A DNA stretch of 64,000 nucleotides from Flavobacteriales bacterium (GTDB lineage Bacteria; Bacteroidota; Bacteroidia; Flavobacteriales_F; PHOS-HE28), in assembly GCA_030584065.1 (NCBI GenBank), contig CP129489.1, positions 706,640-770,639 on the forward strand, in the 5' to 3' direction. The notes below the pieces were generated by a model. That model did not search any database and was not told the DNA's origin. It worked only from the letters and a program-made list of their open reading frames with translations. Shown here one piece after another: positions 8,726 through 17,667 of this stretch (positions are counted from its first letter, which is position 1; every line of letters begins with the position of its first letter). Both the position numbers and the translations under genes were made by a program.

Positions 8726-8733
8726 CAAAGCTA
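8726..8733 (-). promoter_or_regulatory. -7 box (TAGCTTTG) for ftcD
   Basis: Minus-strand TAGCTTTG, a perfect TAnnTTTG, 41 bases before the ftcD ATG and inside the CPBP-ftcD gap. It suggests ftcD can be transcribed independently of hutI. Confidence 0.55.
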
Positions 8734-8765
8734 GGCGCGGCAGCGGAGCCGAGCGGGGATGGCGG

Positions 8766-9557
8766 CTACGGCCAGATCACCGTGAGGCCGTTGTTCACCA
8801 TGTGCAGGAGCACGGGCACCCAGATGGATCCGCTCCGCGATCGCGCGTAGCCGAGCACCACGCCCATGGGCAGGATGAGCAGCATGATGGGCAGGCTGTA
8901 CTGCAGATGCATGAGGGCGAAGACGCCTGCGGTCACGGCTACGCTCACATGCTCGTCGGCGATATGGCGGAGGGTGCCATAGAGGAGCCCGCGGAGGAGG
9001 AGCTCCTCGAAGAGGGGGCCCAGCACCACCACCCCCGCGATGAGGAGCGGCCAGTTCGTGGTGCTGCCCACCACGCGCTGCATGAAGTCGGTCTGGAAGG
9101 CCGGGGTGAACTGGGCCAGCGCCTCCACGCCGAGCATCAGCGCGGCGAAGAGCCCGAACCAGCGCAGGAACGCTGCGGCTCGCGGCAGCCCTAGGCCCAG
9201 GAATGCACGGACCCGACCCCGCTTCCAGAGGCCGCAGGTGATGAGGATGAACGCCGCGCAGATGCCGCCGCTCCAAGCTGACTCCGCACCGACCAGGTCG
9301 CCGTTGAAGGCGAGCTCGGTGATGCGCTGCTGGAAGACCGGGTCCTGCAGCCATCCCATGCTGAACGGCTCCGAGGCGAACTCGGGGCTGCGCCTTGCCA
9401 CGCCGGTCACGAGGGCCACCGATTGGACGATGAAGAAGGCGATCAGGGCCATGGCGAACAGCGAAACACCCATGGAGAATTCCAGCGCCGGCGGACGCCC
9501 GGGCTCGGTCGGATGGAATTCAACGGAGTGCTGCTCCGGAGCGGACTGGTTCTCCAT
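8766..9557 (-). CDS. CPBP-family intramembrane metalloprotease (CAAX protease-like)
   Basis: 263 residues from the ATG at 9557; an in-frame ATG at 9596 would add 13 residues. About six membrane segments. The family motifs are present: EELLLRG (paired glutamates and arginine), FALMHLQY (histidine) and LLHMVNNGL (histidine and asparagine) near the C-terminus. These proteins are Abi/CAAX-prenyl-protease-like membrane glutamic-type proteases; the substrate is unknown. The start overlaps the hutI 3' end by 38 bases, so translation is probably coupled to hutI, although no link to histidine degradation is obvious. Confidence 0.88.
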   Translation of the reverse strand: MENQSAPEQHSVEFHPTEPGRPPALEFSMGVSLFAMALIAFFIVQSVALVTGVARRSPEFASEPFSMGWLQDPVFQQRITELAFNGDLVGAESAWSGGICAAFILITCGLWKRGRVRAFLGLGLPRAAAFLRWFGLFAALMLGVEALAQFTPAFQTDFMQRVVGSTTNWPLLIAGVVVLGPLFEELLLRGLLYGTLRHIADEHVSVAVTAGVFALMHLQYSLPIMLLILPMGVVLGYARSRSGSIWVPVLLHMVNNGLTVIWP

Positions 9558-10800
9558 CGATGATGACGGTGTCGATATGGTCGGCCCCGAATGCATAGGG
9601 CAGGTAGGCCAGTGAGGGGACTTCGCGCGTGATGATGAGGCTGGCGCGCTTGCCGATGGTGAGCCCGCCCAATTCGTGCTCCAGCCTCATGGCTGCGGCC
9701 GCGTTGAGCGTGAGCGCAGCAACCGCCTCCTCCGGCAGCATGCGCAGGTGGATGCACGCCAGCGAGAGCACCAGGTTGAGGTTCCCGCTCGGCGTGCTCC
9801 CTGGATTGTGGTCGGAAGCCAGGGCGATGGGCAGGCCGCGGTCGATGAGCGCACGCGCGGGGGCGTATGGGATGCGCAGGAAGAAGGAACAGCTGGGGAG
9901 CAGGGTGGGCATGGGCACCGCAGCGGCAGGCAAAGCGGCCAAAGCGTCGATATCGCCGGGCTCCATCACCTCCAAATGGTCCACGCTCAGGGCGCTGTGC
10001 GCGATTGCTGCCTGGATGCCGCCGATGCTGGTGAACTGGTTCACATGCACCTTGCCGGGAAGCCCATGCCGCACGCCGGCTTCCAGCAGGCGATCCATCT
10101 CCGTTGGGGTGAAGTAGTCGGTCTCGCAGAATGCATCCACATGATCCGCCAGCCCTTCCGCCGCCACCTGAGGTATCAACTCACTGCAGATGAGGTCGAT
10201 GTATCCGGCACGGTCATCCTTGAATTCCGGTGGCAGAGCATGCGCCGCGAGCAGGGTGGTGCGCACTTGGAGGGGCAGTGCTTCCTTCAGCCGGCGCGCC
10301 ACCCGCAGCATCTTGAGCTCACTTTCCACGGTGAGCCCGTAGCCGCTCTTGATCTCCACGGCCACGGTGCCGGTGCGCATCATCTCTTCCAGCCGGGTCC
10401 TGGCCCGGGCGAAGAGGTCCTCCTCGTCCATGGCCCGCAGCTTGCGCGCGCTGTTGAGGATGCCGCCCCCCCGCGCGGCGATCTCCTGGTAGGTGAGCCC
10501 TTTGATCTTGTGGACGAATTCCTCTTCCCGCGGCGCGGCGAAGATGACATGCGTGTGCGGGTCGCACCAGCCGGGCAGCACGAAGCGCCCGCCGGCATCG
10601 ATCACCATGAGGTCGCGCCAGTCCGTCACGCCCTGGAAATCATCCATTGTCCCCAGCCCCGTGATGCGGCCGTCCTCGGCCAGCAGCCAGCCCTCATCGA
10701 TCCGGGGCAGCCGCGCCATGTCGGCACCGGCCATCCGCCGAGCTCCGCTCGGATAGGTGCCCAGCAGGGCCTTTGCGTTCTTGATGAGCAGCCGCCGCAC
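9520..10800 (-). CDS. hutI: Imidazolonepropionase
   Basis: Third step of histidine degradation: hydrolyses imidazolone-5-propionate to N-formimino-L-glutamate, the substrate of FtcD. 426 residues, an amidohydrolase with the first metal motif CDPHTHVIFA, the substrate-loop KSGYGL, histidine in LLAAHALP, HVNQFTSIGG, and the metal aspartate in LASDHNPGS. Length is typical. It heads a minus-strand group (hutI, CPBP protease, ftcD) and is divergent from aroC across an 82-base gap that holds a -7-like box for each. Confidence 0.95.
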   Translation of the reverse strand: MRRLLIKNAKALLGTYPSGARRMAGADMARLPRIDEGWLLAEDGRITGLGTMDDFQGVTDWRDLMVIDAGGRFVLPGWCDPHTHVIFAAPREEEFVHKIKGLTYQEIAARGGGILNSARKLRAMDEEDLFARARTRLEEMMRTGTVAVEIKSGYGLTVESELKMLRVARRLKEALPLQVRTTLLAAHALPPEFKDDRAGYIDLICSELIPQVAAEGLADHVDAFCETDYFTPTEMDRLLEAGVRHGLPGKVHVNQFTSIGGIQAAIAHSALSVDHLEVMEPGDIDALAALPAAAVPMPTLLPSCSFFLRIPYAPARALIDRGLPIALASDHNPGSTPSGNLNLVLSLACIHLRMLPEEAVAALTLNAAAAMRLEHELGGLTIGKRASLIITREVPSLAYLPYAFGADHIDTVIIDGEPVRSGAALR

Positions 10801-10804
10801 GGGG

Positions 10805-10812
10805 CAAAGAAA
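10805..10812 (-). promoter_or_regulatory. Possible -7 box (TTTCTTTG) for hutI
   Basis: Minus-strand TTTCTTTG, one mismatch to TAnnTTTG, ending 4 bases before the hutI ATG. The same very short spacing is seen at aroC, guaB and the 19855 epimerase. Confidence 0.4.
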
Positions 10813-10870
10813 GGCAGGTGGGGGGCATCCTGGGCCGACGTCCGCCTGGACCTGTCCTCATCGGGCCCGC

Positions 10871-10878
10871 TACTTTCG
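10871..10878 (+). promoter_or_regulatory. -7 box (TACTTTCG) for aroC
   Basis: One mismatch to TAnnTTTG, ending 4 bases before the ATG at 10883. A transcription start 5-7 bases after the box would fall at or inside the ATG, implying a leaderless mRNA. Confidence 0.5.
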
Positions 10879-10882
10879 TCGC

Positions 10883-11917
10883 ATGGCAGGCAATTCCATC
10901 GGGCAGGTCCTTCGGCTGACCACTTTCGGCGAGAGCCATGGCGCGGCCATCGGCGGTGTCCTTGACGGCTATCCGGCGGATGCGGCACCGGACCTGGACG
11001 CGGTTCAAGAGGAGCTGGACCGGCGACGGCCCGGAGGCAATCGGCTGGGCACGTCCCGCATGGAGGCCGACCGGGTGGAATGGCTCAGCGGGCTGTTCGA
11101 AGGGCGCACAATGGGCACGCCCATCGCCTTCCTCATCCGCAACGCCGATCAGCGCAGCGGCGACTACGATGCCCTGCGAGAGGTGTACCGTCCGGGGCAT
11201 GCCGACCGTGCGTGGGAGCTCAAGTTCGGGGTGCGCGACCACCGCGGCGGCGGCCGCAGCAGCGCGCGCGTAACGGCCGCCTGCGTGGCTGCGGGCGCGC
11301 TGGCCCGGCAGCTGATCGGCCGGGAGGGCGTCACCGTGGAGGCCTTTGTCAGCGCCGTCGGGAATCTGGCGCTGGAGGCCACCCCGGCCGATCTATCCCA
11401 GCGGTGGAGGAATGAAGCGCGTTGTCCTGATGGCGCGCTGGCCGACCGCATGGCCGAGCTGATCGAGGCGGTGCGCGCGGCGGGCGACAGCGTCGGGGGC
11501 GTGGTCACCTGCATCATCCGGGGGCTTCCCGCCGGCCTCGGCGAGCCGGTGTTCGACCGGCTCGATGCCGACCTGGCCAAGGCCATGATCGGGATCAACG
11601 CGGTCAAGGGCTTCCAGATGGGCAAAGGCTTCGCGGCAGCCGCGCTGCGCGGTTCGCAGCACAACCGGGAGCCGCAAGGGGGGGTGCTGGGCGGCATCAG
11701 CGATGGCGGCCTGCTGCGATTCGATGTGGCCTTCAAGCCACCGGCCACCATCGCCCAAGCCCAGCAGACGGTGAACCGGGCGGGCGACACGGTGGTGCTG
11801 GAGGCCAAGGGGCGCCATGATCCCTGCGTGGTGCCCCGGGCTGTGCCCATCGTGGAGGCCATGGCCTGCCTGGTGCTCGGCGATCACCTGCTGCGGCAAC
11901 GGCTCTCGCGGGTCTGA
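10883..11917 (+). CDS. aroC: Chorismate synthase
   Basis: Last shikimate-pathway step: converts EPSP to chorismate using reduced FMN. 344 residues. Signatures seen: FGESHGAAIGGVLDGYPA at the N-terminus, GRSSARVTAACVAAG (residue about 130), GFQMGKGF and the C-terminal GRHDPCVVPRAVPIVEAMA. The ATG at 10883 gives the canonical MAGNSIGQVLRLTTFGESHG start. No other aro gene is adjacent. The next gene starts 42 bases downstream behind its own weak promoter. Confidence 0.97.
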   Translation: MAGNSIGQVLRLTTFGESHGAAIGGVLDGYPADAAPDLDAVQEELDRRRPGGNRLGTSRMEADRVEWLSGLFEGRTMGTPIAFLIRNADQRSGDYDALREVYRPGHADRAWELKFGVRDHRGGGRSSARVTAACVAAGALARQLIGREGVTVEAFVSAVGNLALEATPADLSQRWRNEARCPDGALADRMAELIEAVRAAGDSVGGVVTCIIRGLPAGLGEPVFDRLDADLAKAMIGINAVKGFQMGKGFAAAALRGSQHNREPQGGVLGGISDGGLLRFDVAFKPPATIAQAQQTVNRAGDTVVLEAKGRHDPCVVPRAVPIVEAMACLVLGDHLLRQRLSRV

Positions 11918-11937
11918 CCGGCGTGGCCGCGGTCCGG

Positions 11938-11944
11938 TAACTTG
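11938..11944 (+). promoter_or_regulatory. Possible -7 box (TAACTTG) of the glycosyltransferase operon
   Basis: TAACTTG resembles TAnnTTTG with one T missing. It ends 15 bases before the ATG at 11960 and would drive the long glycosyltransferase operon if real. Confidence 0.35.
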
Positions 11945-11959
11945 CCCGCGCTACCCGGC

Positions 11960-14059
11960 ATGCCGCGCGTCACGGTTCTCACCACGCTCTACAACAAGGG
12001 TCCCTTCGTGGAAGAGGCCGTGCGCAGTGCGCTGGCCAGCACCTTCACGGACCTTGAGGTCCTTGTGGTGGACGATGGAAGCACCGATGATGGCCCCGGA
12101 CGCGTGGCCGCCATCACCGACTCCCGTGTGCGCCTGTTACGCAGCGTGGCCAATGCCGGAAGGCCTGCTGCGGCCAACCGTGGCTTCGCGGAGGCCCGGG
12201 GCGAGTTCATCGCGGTGCTCGATGCCGATGACCTGATGCATCCCCAGCGGATCGCGAAGCAGGTCGCATTCCTGGATGCCCACACGGAAGTGGGTGCCGT
12301 CGGTACCGCGCTCAGCGTGTTCGGTGAGAAGTCGGAACAGTGGTCCTGGCCGGAGCATGACGAGGAAGCGCGCGGCCGTATGCTCTTCAGCGATCCCGTG
12401 TGCTACGGCACCTCCATGATCCGCCGGAGCTTGCTGCTGGACAATGGCCTGCGCTGCAACGAGGCCTGGCTGAGGCCCGGCATGGACTATCTGTTCCTGC
12501 TCTCCTTGGCGCAGCACACGCGCTTCGCCAACATCATGGAGCCGCTCACCTTCTATCGCGTGGGCGCTCAGAACATGCGCCATGGCCGTGATCCCGTGGA
12601 GGACCGGGCGCGCATCTATGCCGAGCAGTTCCGGGTCTTCGGGATACCCGCCACCGAAGAGGAGGTCCGATTGCAGTTGATGCTGCACCGCCTCTTCAGG
12701 CGGCCCCCGAATGCAGCGGATGTGCGCGCCTTGCGTGCCTGGATAAGCCGGCTGAAGGCGATGAACCGCTCATCCGGCACGTTCCCGGTGCCTGTATTCG
12801 AGGCGGAACTCGATCGCCGGTGGCAGGACATCTTTCATCCGGTGGCCGACTCCAGCGCGGCAGCGGCTTGGGCTCATCTGCGGCTCAGTCACGGCTGGTC
12901 AGCGGCGCGGCTGCGCTATCTAGCCGCCGCGGTGATCGCCCGTTGGCGGGGAGCGGGGCGCGTATCAGGCACCAGTGAGCCGATAAGGATCCATGCTCCG
13001 GCGGTGGGCACGGCGGTGCACGCGGACCGGACGAGGCCGGACCCGGCCATCCGGTACCCGCGCATCACGCTCGTCACCCCGAGCTTCGAGCAGGCCCAGT
13101 ACCTTGAGGAGTGCCTTTCTTCCGTGAAGGAGCAGGCTTATCCTGACCTTGAGCACATCGTGGTGGACGGCGGCAGCAGCGATGGCTCGGCGGGCATCAT
13201 CGCACGCCATGCCGATGACCTGGCATGGTGGTGCAGTGAGCGCGATGATGGGCAGAGCGATGCCATCACCAAAGGGGCGGCCAAGGGCAGCGGCGCAGTG
13301 TTCGGCTGGCTAAACAGCGATGACCTGCTGCTTCCCGGGGCGCTGCTGCGCGTAGGGGAGGCCTTCGCCCGCGATCCGTCCATGGCCGTGCTCTGCGGGG
13401 CCCGCATCCTTCGGAAGCCCGATGGCGATGTGGTGATCGCGCCGGAAGATGCTGAGCATCCGGAGACCTTCTTCACCGCTCCTCATGTCAACCAGCAGAG
13501 CACCTTCTACCGCATGGACGTGGTGCGCGAGATAGGATTCGTTGAGCGCAGGCTGGACTACGTGATGGACTACGAGCTTTGGCTCCAGGTGGTCTTCAGG
13601 CATGGGCCATCAGCGGTGCGCACTATCCCGGCGCCCCTATCCGTCTTCCGGCAGCATCCTGCCAGCAAGACGTCCCTTGTCCACCATCGCTTCCTCGATG
13701 AGATCGCCAGCGTCCTGCACGGGCTGTGCGCGTCCACCGGTCAGCGCGACCTTATGGCCGTGCTGGAACACGGGCATGTGATCACACCCGGCCTGCGCAG
13801 CATTCCCCTGCGCGATCCGGCGGCCGAGCGGGCCCGGGTCCGGGCCATGGTGGTCACCTTCCTCCTCAAGTGGCATTCCCGCATCTGGACGGCGCGTGAC
13901 TTCGGCATGATGCGGCTGTTCCGACGCACGATCGAGCTGGCGCCCCACGATGTGAACGAGGAGCAGCGTGCAGCCCTGGAGCGCCTGGATGCGCAGTTGC
14001 GTGTGCCGGGCTGGTGGGCATTCCGGGTGCGACGGAAACTGAATCATCTCTTGCGATGA
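11960..14059 (+). CDS. Double GT2 glycosyltransferase
   Basis: 699 residues with two GT-A (family 2) glycosyltransferase domains in one chain. Domain 1 (about 3-260): TVLTTLYNKGPF, VVDDGST, and the metal-binding DADD. Domain 2 (about 369-600): ITLVTPSFEQ, IVVDGGSSDGS, and NSDDLLLPGALL as the DXD equivalent. Start taken at ATG 11960, since a TTG upstream overlaps the possible promoter. It heads an operon with ATGA or GTGA overlaps through 19814, arguing for coordinated synthesis of a surface glycan. Donor and acceptor sugars cannot be told from sequence. Confidence 0.88.
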   Translation: MPRVTVLTTLYNKGPFVEEAVRSALASTFTDLEVLVVDDGSTDDGPGRVAAITDSRVRLLRSVANAGRPAAANRGFAEARGEFIAVLDADDLMHPQRIAKQVAFLDAHTEVGAVGTALSVFGEKSEQWSWPEHDEEARGRMLFSDPVCYGTSMIRRSLLLDNGLRCNEAWLRPGMDYLFLLSLAQHTRFANIMEPLTFYRVGAQNMRHGRDPVEDRARIYAEQFRVFGIPATEEEVRLQLMLHRLFRRPPNAADVRALRAWISRLKAMNRSSGTFPVPVFEAELDRRWQDIFHPVADSSAAAAWAHLRLSHGWSAARLRYLAAAVIARWRGAGRVSGTSEPIRIHAPAVGTAVHADRTRPDPAIRYPRITLVTPSFEQAQYLEECLSSVKEQAYPDLEHIVVDGGSSDGSAGIIARHADDLAWWCSERDDGQSDAITKGAAKGSGAVFGWLNSDDLLLPGALLRVGEAFARDPSMAVLCGARILRKPDGDVVIAPEDAEHPETFFTAPHVNQQSTFYRMDVVREIGFVERRLDYVMDYELWLQVVFRHGPSAVRTIPAPLSVFRQHPASKTSLVHHRFLDEIASVLHGLCASTGQRDLMAVLEHGHVITPGLRSIPLRDPAAERARVRAMVVTFLLKWHSRIWTARDFGMMRLFRRTIELAPHDVNEEQRAALERLDAQLRVPGWWAFRVRRKLNHLLR

Positions 14060-15045
14060 GGGTCAGCGTCGTCGTCCCGGTATACAACAAGGCTCCCTGG
14101 ATCCGGGAGAGCTTCGCCAGCATCTTCGCCCAGTCCTTTCGCGAAATCGAGGTGATCGCCGTGGACGATCGCAGCACCGACGAGAGCCTGGAGGTCCTCC
14201 GGAGCCTTGGCGATCCGCGGCTTCGGGTGGTGCAGCTCGAGCGGAACCTGGGCCCCGCTGGCGCAGCGCAGCGTGCCATGGATCTCGCCACGGGCGAGTA
14301 CGTGGTGCGGATGGACGCCGATGACATCATGTTCCCGGATCGCATCGCACAGCAAGTGGCGTTCATGGATGCGCATCCGGAATTGGGAGCAAGCGGCGGG
14401 CATCAGCTCGTGCTCGGGACGTCGGACCAGGTGATGCGCGCATCGCTGACCGATGCCGAATGCCGTGCAGGCCTGCTCTTCCAGATACCGATCTTCCAGC
14501 CCACCAGCATCTACCGGCGCAGCGTGCTGCTCACCCATGGCATCCGATTCCAGGATGAATGGCCCCGGTACGGCGAGGATTGGTGGATGCAGGCGCGCCT
14601 GTTGCAGGTGACGCAGATCGCCAACATCGACAGCCCGTTGATCCAGTATCGCGTGGGACCCCAGAACATCCGTGCGAGCAGCGACCGCACGGCCATGCTG
14701 AGCAGGCTGCACAGCGGGCTGTTCTCCTACATCGAATGGCCCATCGGTGAGGAGGGCCTGCGCGCCCACCTGCATGCGCTGAAATGGTTCCCCGAGCCTC
14801 TGGCCCCTGGCGATATCAGGGCAGTGGCCGTGCATCTCCATTGGCTCCGCGGCATGAATGCATCAACGGGCCGCTTCCCGGCAGAGGCATTCGAGGCCTG
14901 GGTGCTCAGGATCTGGCGTGAATTCGGCTATCGGCTGCCGCCCTTCGGCGTGCGCGCGATGCTGGCCTATTGCGGGGTCGACCCGAAGCCGACCTTCCCC
15001 CAGCTCAGGTACATGCTCACCTCATGGCTCACCGGCAGGGCATGA
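14056..15045 (+). CDS. GT2 family glycosyltransferase
   Basis: 329 residues, a single GT2 domain: VSVVVPVYNKAPWI at the N-terminus, IAVDDRSTDES and the DADD metal motif near residue 100. The C-terminal third (about 215-329) resembles the tail of the first domain in the upstream protein (YRVGPQNIRA and ALKWFPEP versus YRVGAQNMRH and MLHRLFRRP), so the two are paralogues by duplication. The ATG at 14056 overlaps the previous stop (ATGA). Specificity unknown. Confidence 0.87.
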   Translation: MRVSVVVPVYNKAPWIRESFASIFAQSFREIEVIAVDDRSTDESLEVLRSLGDPRLRVVQLERNLGPAGAAQRAMDLATGEYVVRMDADDIMFPDRIAQQVAFMDAHPELGASGGHQLVLGTSDQVMRASLTDAECRAGLLFQIPIFQPTSIYRRSVLLTHGIRFQDEWPRYGEDWWMQARLLQVTQIANIDSPLIQYRVGPQNIRASSDRTAMLSRLHSGLFSYIEWPIGEEGLRAHLHALKWFPEPLAPGDIRAVAVHLHWLRGMNASTGRFPAEAFEAWVLRIWREFGYRLPPFGVRAMLAYCGVDPKPTFPQLRYMLTSWLTGRA

Positions 15046-16001
15046 GTGCCGCAGGGAGAATGCAGCGCGTGGCGGTCATCGTGCCCTGCTTCAACGTGCG
15101 CCCTCATGTGGAGCGGGCGATGCGCTCGGCCCTGGAGCAAAGGGGCGTGGAGGTGGAGGTGATCGCCGTGGATGACGGGAGCAGCGATGGCACCCACGAG
15201 GCGCTCGTCGCTGTGGCGCGCACGCTCCCCTCCGCGATCCGTGTGCTGCGGCAGGCCAACCGCGGGGCCAGCGCGGCGCGCAACGCGGGATTGCGGGCCA
15301 CCGATGCCCCATGGATCCAGTTCCTCGATGCCGATGATGCGCTGCGCCCCGGCAAGCTCGCTGAGCAATGCGCGTTGGCCGGGGCTTGCGGCGGGGCAAT
15401 CGTGGCCGGCGCGTACAGCAACCATTTCGAGGATGGCCGCCCGGATGAGACGGTAGCGCCGCTGATGGGCGATCCGTGGGAGGCCCTGATCCGAACGCGC
15501 CTGGGAACGACCAGCGCTAATCTCTTTGAGCGTCGCGCCGTGCTGGATGCCGGTGGCTGGGAGGAGGGGCTGGGAAGCAGCCAGGACTATGAGCTCATGT
15601 TCCGCATGATGAAACGTGGAGCGACCGTTGCGTTCGACCCGGAGGTGAGGTGCGATGTGCTGAAGCGGAGCCAAGGATCCATCAGCCGTACCGGGGAGCG
15701 GGAGAACTGGTTGCGTTACCTGGAGCTCCGTAGGGCCATGCGCGATCATGTCAAAGGCCTTGGGCCACGTCATGCTGAGGCCGTGGCCATGGCCGATCAA
15801 TACTTGTTCATGGCGGTGCGCGTACTTTCGAGGCATGATCGCCAGGCGGCCTTCGCTGCATTCGACCGGCTGCTGCCGGCTGGCTTCGTTCCCAGCGTCA
15901 GCCCGGCCACCACGGCGGCATACGTCAAGGCTTATCGGTGGCTGGGGTTCCGAATGGCGGAGCGCTTGGCCGGGCTCATCGGCAGAATGACACGCGCATG
16001 A
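15042..16001 (+). CDS. GT2 family glycosyltransferase
   Basis: 319 residues, third GT2 enzyme of the operon: VAVIVPCFNVRPHV, IAVDDGSSDGTH, NRGASAARNAG and FLDADDALRPGK (metal site near residue 97). The sequence GSSQDYELMFRMMKRG in the middle is the usual acceptor-side ED-type motif. Start at ATG 15042 overlaps the preceding stop (ATGA); an upstream in-frame ATG would lie well inside the preceding gene. Specificity unknown. Confidence 0.87.
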   Translation: MSAAGRMQRVAVIVPCFNVRPHVERAMRSALEQRGVEVEVIAVDDGSSDGTHEALVAVARTLPSAIRVLRQANRGASAARNAGLRATDAPWIQFLDADDALRPGKLAEQCALAGACGGAIVAGAYSNHFEDGRPDETVAPLMGDPWEALIRTRLGTTSANLFERRAVLDAGGWEEGLGSSQDYELMFRMMKRGATVAFDPEVRCDVLKRSQGSISRTGERENWLRYLELRRAMRDHVKGLGPRHAEAVAMADQYLFMAVRVLSRHDRQAAFAAFDRLLPAGFVPSVSPATTAAYVKAYRWLGFRMAERLAGLIGRMTRA

Positions 16002-16579
16002 TCCGCAATCGGGAGGACCTGCACCGCTACCTCGAGGCCGACCGCATCGGGCTCCGGCGCATCGGCCCGAAACCGCTGCTGTATGACGAGGTCTGGACCT
16101 TCCAGCGGCTGCTGCGGCGGACGGAGTTCTACCATAACACGGCGGGCGGCCCTTGGCACCGCTTGTTGCGCAAGTACTGGTCCTGGCGGCTGCACCGGCA
16201 AGCGGTGCGCTGCGGTTTCGAGATCCCGCTCAACACCTTCGGCCCCGGCCTCTCCATCGCTCATCGGGGCACCATCGTGGTGCATCCCGATGCCCGGATC
16301 GGAGCCAATTGCCGCATCCATGTGGACGTGGTCATCGGCACCCGGCCCGGTCCTCCGCCGGAGCCGGCGCCGCGCATCGGCGACAACTGCTACATCGGTC
16401 CCGGGGCCAAGGTCTACGGCGATTTGCTGCTGGGGCCCCACCTCGTGGTGGGCGCCAACTCCGTAGTGAACGCCTCATTCCCCGATGGGCATTGCACCAT
16501 CGCTGGCGCTCCGGCGCGGCGCATCAGTGATACACCGAGCGATGCCTACATCATCGCCACACGCTCCAAGCCGGCATGA
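15998..16579 (+). CDS. Serine acetyltransferase-like hexapeptide-repeat protein
   Basis: 193 residues with a left-handed beta-helix in the C-terminal half (LSIAHRGTIVVHPDARIGANCRI, PRIGDNCYIGPGAKVYGDLLLGPHLVVGANSVV). The order and the HRGTIVV segment match CysE-like serine O-acetyltransferases often found in polysaccharide loci, where they probably acetylate a sugar. No cysK lies nearby, which favours glycan modification over cysteine synthesis; this is an inference. ATGA overlaps on both sides (starts 15998, next gene 16576). Confidence 0.82.
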   Translation: MIRNREDLHRYLEADRIGLRRIGPKPLLYDEVWTFQRLLRRTEFYHNTAGGPWHRLLRKYWSWRLHRQAVRCGFEIPLNTFGPGLSIAHRGTIVVHPDARIGANCRIHVDVVIGTRPGPPPEPAPRIGDNCYIGPGAKVYGDLLLGPHLVVGANSVVNASFPDGHCTIAGAPARRISDTPSDAYIIATRSKPA

Positions 16580-17667
16580 AGCGGATAATCGTGGTGGTGG
16601 GCACCCGCCCGAATTTCATGAAGGTGACGCGCCTCAAGCAGGTGGCGCAGCGGTCCGGCGGGATCGACTTCGAGCTGGTCCACACGGGGCAGCATGCCGA
16701 TGGCCGCATGAGCACCGTCTTCTTCGAGCAGTTCGGGCTCACCCCGGATCGGCTCCTGAGCGTGCCGGAAGGCAGCCCTGCGGCCCGCCTTGGTCATCTG
16801 ATGCTGGCGCTGGAGCCCGTGATGCGCGAGCGGCGCCCCGATGCCGTGATGGTGGTGGGCGATGTGGACAGCACGTTGGCCGGCGCCCTTGCAGCGAACA
16901 AGCTGGGGCTGCCGATCGTGCACCTGGAGAGCGGCCTGCGGAGCGGCGACATGGGCATGCCCGAGGAGGTGAACCGGATCCTCACCGACCGCATCAGCTG
17001 GCTCTGCCTGATCACCGAGCCCAGCGGGCACACCAACCTGCTCAGGGAGGGCACCGCCGAGGACCGCATCGTGATGGTGGGAAACACCATGATCGACACG
17101 CTTGTGGCCTTCGATGCGGAGATCGCGCGCTCGCCGGTGATGCATGAGCTCGGCCTCAGCGAGGGTGGGCATGCGCTGATCACCATGCACCGGCCTGACA
17201 ATGTGGACCATGAGGAGCCGCTCAACCGGCTGGTCGGCCTCATCGCGCTGGTGGCTGCATGGCGGCAAGTGGTGTTCCCCGTCCATCCTCGCACGGCCAG
17301 GAACCTTGAGCGCTTCGGCCTGCTTGGAAGGTTGCGGGCCATGCCAGGCGTGGTGCTGTGCGAGCCGCTCGACTATTTCAGGTTCCAGCGTCTCATCGCC
17401 ACAAGCGCCTTCGTCATCACCGATAGCGGCGGCATCCAGGAGGAAACGACCTTCAGGCGCATCCCCTGCCTCACCCTGCGTCCGAGCACCGAGCGCCCCG
17501 TCACGATCACAGAAGGGACCAACGAGCTCATCACCTTCGACCTCGACGCGCTTGCCGGTGCCCTCGAACGGATCGAGGGCGGCACCTTCAAGAAGGGGCG
17601 CATCCCATCGCTCTGGGACGGTCATGCGACCGAGCGTGTGGTGGAGGCCATCAAGCACGCGCTGTGA
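16576..17667 (+). CDS. wecB: UDP-N-acetylglucosamine 2-epimerase (non-hydrolysing)
   Basis: Interconverts UDP-GlcNAc and UDP-ManNAc, supplying ManNAc-type donors for the glycan made by this operon. 363 residues, normal length. Motifs: VVGTRPNFMKV at the N-terminus, VHTGQHAD, VGDVDSTLAGALAA, ESGLRSGDMGMPEEVNR, HRPDNVDH and the UDP-binding TDSGGIQEE. Start overlaps the previous stop (ATGA) and its stop overlaps the next start (GTGA). No WecC dehydrogenase was found in the window, so ManNAc is probably used directly or processed elsewhere. Confidence 0.93.
   Translation: MKRIIVVVGTRPNFMKVTRLKQVAQRSGGIDFELVHTGQHADGRMSTVFFEQFGLTPDRLLSVPEGSPAARLGHLMLALEPVMRERRPDAVMVVGDVDSTLAGALAANKLGLPIVHLESGLRSGDMGMPEEVNRILTDRISWLCLITEPSGHTNLLREGTAEDRIVMVGNTMIDTLVAFDAEIARSPVMHELGLSEGGHALITMHRPDNVDHEEPLNRLVGLIALVAAWRQVVFPVHPRTARNLERFGLLGRLRAMPGVVLCEPLDYFRFQRLIATSAFVITDSGGIQEETTFRRIPCLTLRPSTERPVTITEGTNELITFDLDALAGALERIEGGTFKKGRIPSLWDGHATERVVEAIKHAL

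Noticed and set aside
15998-16579. Cysteine biosynthesis serine acetyltransferase (cysE)
   Set aside because: Context is a glycan operon with no cysK; a polysaccharide O-acetyltransferase role is more likely, so no cysE symbol was given.
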